A stretch of DNA of 64,000 bases from Tetmemena sp. SeJ-2015 (lineage: Eukaryota > Ciliophora > Spirotrichea > Sporadotrichida > Oxytrichidae), in contig JAJKFJ010021142.1 in NCBI GenBank assembly GCA_027382625.1, positions 41,414-105,413 on the forward strand, given 5' to 3'. Below, in pieces: positions 59,475 to 64,000 of this stretch. Position numbers and translations under genes: made by a program. How positions within the stretch are numbered: the first letter of the stretch is position 1; the number at the start of each line of letters is the position of its first letter. The notes under the pieces are model-generated. The model had not been told where the DNA came from and made no database searches. It worked only from the letters and a program-made list of their open reading frames with translations.

Positions 59475-61337
59475 GGAATAAGTTTCAAAGAATAAAATCT
59501 ATATATTTAAAATTGACATTCACAATAAGCTTAAAATTCATTAAATATTTTAAAGAAGTGTTTTAATTATTCTACATTATTCAAACTTATTTCTTTTTGG
59601 AGATCATTTTTCAAAATATGGCATTGAGAGGTTTACGTTTTTGTCTAAAGTTTTTACTGAATCGAAAAAGAAGTTAAAAGTTTTAGGAAGAGGAAGAGAT
59701 AAAAAAATGATTTAAGATATTTAATTCATCAATAAAACTAAAGAAATTATACTACTCTATTTATATATATTTTTGAGTTAACTCGAAAAATTGTAGGGAT
59801 GTAATCACTCTTAGCACTGATAAGTTTTAAACATCATCTCCATCTCAATAAAGTTGAAATTACTCACTTGAAAGTTGTTGGTGAGAAAATTAGAAGTTGC
59901 ACTGCTCCTCAACGCACTTCAAAGTTTCAGTACATCAATTATTTGATTGACCTCAAACTCTTCTCCACTAAGTGCACTTCAGTTTGGAGAAGAATGTCTT
60001 CCATATTTTCTTATCTCAAGATCCCCAAACAATCTTCTTCTTTTTCTATTAATTTTCATTAAAACTTATATCACATTTATAACTTTTAACTGAAGGTTCT
60101 CTACAAAGTTGTATTTATATAAATTTGAGAATTTCTTATGCATCAAATAATTTACTTATCTTTTAAGAAATGGGATACTTCAAATGCTACATTACTTCTA
60201 TTCTAATTTATAGCTTAATTTAAGTATCTAATAAATTTGAATTTTATTTAAAGGTCAATAGTACTTCATTAAAAAATATTAACAAATCACAAATTTATAT
60301 ATCTATTTTACCTTTAACTTACAAAGATATTGTTCCTCCTCCTAATGAAGATAGAGGGAAATTTAAATGTATTGATAATTGGGGAAAAAATAGCAATAAT
60401 TCTTTTCTAAATTATAGCTACAAATTATTTAATTAATTTTTAAATAGATTCTAGCACAAGAGATAATGAAAAATATAAAAGTTTAGATAATAAATCAGAT
60501 AACTGGCGTGAATATTTTTGTTATTTTTAACTATAATTAAAGAATCACTCTGAAAACTTTTTTTTATTAGAAAATTGCGAGTGACTGAAGTGCTCATCCC
60601 TTCTTATTAATTAAAAATTTTGTAATAAAATCCTAATTTAAAGAAAACATATAAAAGTTTCAAAAACAATTAAAAAAAAATTTAAAATTCATAATTAACC
60701 TTCTCATAAAAATGATTCCAGAGTTAATTTTCCTAATTTAACTATCATCTTAAAAGTAAATTTTGTCTTCTAATGATATTAAATCATCAGTATTAAATAT
60801 TGTGATATCTCTTGATGTCCTCTCAAAACAACCCAATTCATATATAATTAAGAGAGATAAAATTGCAAAATAAATATACTCACTCAAATCAAAATTAAAT
60901 CATCAACAACTTTATTTGGCATCTCTGAAGAATAGCAATTTAAATACTAACAAGAATTCTACTTTGCTTATCAGACGACTCTTCGCGCAACAATGATCTT
61001 ACATTTAAAAATACCTTTGCGGAGTATATCGATGTTAAAAGTAAAATTGAGCTCAATAAATTTAAATAGATCTAGTTCGATAAAATATAATATCAAAATG
61101 ACCATACAGGCAATTTATTTTTTAATTTATTTATTTATTAGCATTTTAAGCATTTTTTTACTTAGATTTTTTATTTGAAAAAAGGAAGAAGAATCGTCTG
61201 CCGAACTCTCCCTAAAAATTGGAAATAAACTTTTAAAATATTTTAATTAGAAGTAGTTTTAGATTGAATAGGATTTCAACTTTATAATTCTTTAAACTTA
61301 TTAAAATTGTATCAATTTGGTGTCACCTTTGAACGAG
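59475..61337. other. AT-rich noncoding stretch (1.9 kb)
   Basis: Mostly noncoding. A less AT-rich open stretch at 59868-60060 (TAPQRTSKFQYINYLIDLKL) could be a small exon, but has no ATG and no homology I can see. Confidence 0.5.
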
Positions 61338-64000
61338 ATGCTAACTCTAAAGTCCTCAAAGTTAGGAATAATGGCTCTCTTTACTGCCTTAACTATCGAT
61401 TATTCATTCTAAACATGCACTGGGGGAGGTAATATAAAATAATTATTCAAACTAATACCTTCAATTTCAAAGATAAGACAAGTTATAAGGTTCTTAATTT
61501 TAATATAGGAAGAAGGATATGATTTAGTGGTCACAAATTGAGATTTATTAAGATAAAAGCACGACATATTTCATTTCACTGTATAATTTACTTTGAACTT
61601 TGTCTATGGTTAAAATAAGATTAGATGATTTGGAAAATAAACACCATTCTAACTTTATGTATTTAGCATTTTTCTGGCGTAAATACTTTTTTCTTACTTT
61701 TTTCTTTAGTATAGATGTTCTAACCCAAATCAAACAATTCAATGATAGATTAATTGGAATATTTATCTGCTGTGTTAAGATAAATAGGGATTAAAATAAA
61801 AACTTTTTTTTTAAAAATAACAAGTAGTTCACTTACCTCCTTGCTTGTAAGACGATTCAAAAGATAACTATTGTGAGGTGAAAAAAAGGGGCTCATAAGG
61901 AGTTAGCACTAAGCCTTTTTTAATTCATAGTAGAAATTTCCATGTTTTAGTTAACTTATATTTTATTTCAATTTAATCTCTAAACATATTAAAGGAATTT
62001 GATTAAAATTTAAGATTATCATCTATTGGTATTTGGACAATGGTTTTTATATCTTTTTTTTTTCCCTATGTTTATATCTTATGATGCCTTTAAAAATTAA
62101 AGCAGACCTTTACAAGTTAACAATCTCGCATGTTTAGTTCTTAGCTGACTAGACCTAAGAAAGTTTTCTTAATGAGACATTGCGCCACTAAAAAATTTAA
62201 GTTCAATTTTGAACTTGGCTTGAATGGTGATAAGCTAAAATAAAAATTGGAATTGAAGAGTAAAAACGGCTAAAATTATTAAAATTCCTTAAATGAAAGC
62301 AAAACAAAAATTGCTTGCTTGCATGAAGTCTTACAAAATGTAGATGAGTAAATTTTAATAACTGCGCTAGCTCTTTACTTTTTACCAGTCTCGTCTCTCA
62401 TTTTACATTTTTTTTTTAAAGAAATTATCTATATAAGTAAATAACAAGTTCATTCTTACTTTTTCACTTTTAGTTCATTTAAAATGTCAATTTACAATCA
62501 TTTAATAAAATTCACCTTATATTGATTCTTTTTGGTGTTATGAAAATAGCTGATATAATTATAAATTCATTGTTTCAGAAAGTCTTTATTTCAAGTTAGA
62601 TCCTATAAAGTAAAAAAGTTCACCACTCTTTAAAATTTTTGCTTTCAAATGTATTAATTCAAAAGTAGGATAAAGAAATGGATTGTATGATCATAGCGAC
62701 GATCCAAGAGGTGTAAGTGAGGAATGTGATTTCGAACCGAGTAATGATATAACAAGATGCTCAGCTACCTGTACCATCAACCCAGGATCATCCTGCTTTA
62801 GTCACTATGATGACTAATACTTTATTCTAATGATTAAATCAAATTCCATTTTATTACTGGTATGAGTCCAATTGCTACGACTAGTGCATCTACCAATTAT
62901 CGCCATTAAGTAAGGAAGATGGAATTTAACTTTAACTCTGCCTTTAGCTTGCTTAAGTACTCAATATCCTACACTTGACTTCCAGCGCTTATTGCAATAG
63001 CGATTGCACCTTTAAAGATTAAGCAAATACTTGTCTCATCTTAAATATTCGTGGAACCATCACTCTTAAATGCATCCTCCCTACGACTACTACCACTATA
63101 TCAACTACAAGCACAACTACCACTACGACAACGACTACCACGACTAGAACTACAAGAACTACAACTACTACCACTACAACTACTCCTGCTCCTACGAGAC
63201 CAATAACCAAGGACAAAGAAAGATTCAAACCTAGTCTCACTCAAAATCCTGTTATCTCTTCAAGGCCTCTGCCTACAAAGACTCCTTAATCTTCCAAGCT
63301 TCAAGAGTGTCTGACTTTCGCATCCGAGATGGACACCTCTGATTAGGAAAACTACGTTTCCAAAAAGAGTAGCGATTTCTCAAGGATAAGGTCTGAAGAG
63401 ATTGTTTGCACTGGAATGCAATCTTGCTATGGCTTATAAAAATCTAATTAAGGAGGCTGTATTTGGCAGAGAAAATTCAAGGTCACTTGTTCTCTTGAAA
63501 ACGAGTAGGTTTTTATTAGAGTGCAAACCAATTCATTGCCTGATCACTGCTTCATTGGCACAGCTAGCACACTTATATAAGAAAACCAAATAGACTTCAA
63601 GGTTAAGTTTGATATAGAAACTTAGAAACTCAAATCTTAAAGAGTTTAAGACTCACAAAACACCAATTAAAACTTTGCTCACTAATCTCAAAACCAAATT
63701 AAATTTTATCCTTGAAAGAGATTTCTGGAATTAGTGGCTAAGTAGTTGGTGTTGCTTCCAATGGAGTCCTATTCTACTCAGGCTATTCAATAGAAGAAAA
63801 TTACGATTCTTTACTAGCTTCCTCAAATAATATGAATGGAGGAACTTTACTTGACATCTGCCTTGGAGGACTCTCTAGTAATGGGCTATATAAGTATTCA
63901 AGCTTCTCTGCATGCATTTTTAGCTCTCAATTCAAAAATTCCCTGACCACTCCTTCTTACTGCAACAATGATTCCTCTTGCAAGACTAACAGTATCCAAT
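61338..64000 (+). CDS. Secreted Cys-rich/Thr-linker/YHYH-like protein 3, cut by window end
   Basis: Third paralogue. The ATG at 61338 starts MLTLKSSKLGIMALFTALTI, a signal peptide ending near SFQTCTGG. A 1255-bp element follows. Then Cys modules LYDHSDDPRGVSEECDFEPS, TRCSATCTINPGSSCF, YESNCYDQCIYQLSPLSKED and AYCNSDCTFKDQANTCLILN, a Thr tract (63078-63183), VISSRPLPTKTPQSSK, SCYGLQKSNQGGCIWQRKFK and the start of the YHYH-like domain (VVGVASNGVLFYSGYSIEEN, LDICLGGLSSNGLYKYSSFS). The frame changes by one base near 63665. The region equivalent to the TA-bounded IES of copies 1 and 2 lies beyond the window. AT-rich breaks such as 62815-62850 remain unresolved. Confidence 0.7.
61425..62679 (+). 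other. Large IES after the signal peptide (1255 bp, pointer GGA)
   Basis: GGA at 61425-61427 and 62680-62682. Excision gives CTGGLYDHSDDP in frame. No AG lies at the required acceptor position, so a spliceosomal intron does not fit. Same site as 235- and 271-bp elements in the paralogues. The interior is AT-rich without a convincing gene. Confidence 0.65.
63078..63183 (+). repeat. ACT/ACC/ACA trinucleotide tract coding poly-Thr
   Basis: Thr-codon tract in the linker of YHYH-like protein 3, longer than in copies 1 and 2. Confidence 0.8.

Overview
The window is AT-rich eukaryotic DNA that reads as germline (micronuclear) DNA of a ciliate, most likely a hypotrich/stichotrich of the Oxytricha-Stylonychia-Tetmemena type. 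Two observations support this. First, TAA and TAG fall at glutamine positions of conserved proteins (the Gln of LLGQNVNSY in a MiaB-type enzyme, many Gln positions in four papain-family proteases), while genes end at TGA. Second, nearly every gene is interrupted by short AT-rich segments flanked by a direct repeat of 2-9 bases. Removing the segment plus one repeat copy restores a conserved reading frame exactly. These are internal eliminated sequences (IESs) with pointers. I resolved about 55, mostly 23-136 bp, with outliers of 235-1255 bp. Short GT-AG introns (28-142 nt) occur as well. All coding pieces seen are in linear order; no scrambled gene was proven.

Layout: 1-93 end of a gene; 3.4-5.2 kb tesmin/TSO1-type CXC-domain gene; 5.5-6.7 kb calreticulin/calnexin-like gene; 7.1-8.5 kb (minus) dual-specificity phosphatase-like gene with a replaced catalytic Cys; 8.8-9.2 kb small unknown gene; 9.6-14.9 kb and 21.8-23.4 kb four papain-family proteases, two with the catalytic Cys replaced by Ser; 15.5-21.4 kb two tandem SK-type potassium channels; 23.6-25.7 kb (minus) mitochondrial CDK5RAP1/MiaB-like tRNA methylthiotransferase; 26.0-27.7 kb (minus) N-myristoylated coiled-coil protein; 28.2-32.0 kb (minus) STAG/SCC3-like cohesin subunit; 32.8-36.2 kb (minus) disordered proteins; 38.9-42.2, 56.6-59.5 and 61.3-64.0 kb three paralogues of a secreted Cys-rich, Thr-linker protein with a YHYH-like domain; 45.0-51.7 kb helical proteins of unknown function around a C2H2 zinc-finger/kinase-like gene, whose degraded inverted copy lies at 43.25-44.75 kb. 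The rest is very AT-rich noncoding DNA.

The paralogue sets carry the main interest. They allow IES positions, pointers and lengths to be compared directly: identical positions and pointers with lengths of 27 versus 361 bp, slid pointers, presence/absence, and an intron in one copy where the other has an IES. Most longer genes also carry one apparent 1-nt frameshift, which points to assembly indels, although decay of some copies is possible. All translations assume TAA/TAG = Gln and TGA = stop, and were made by eye.
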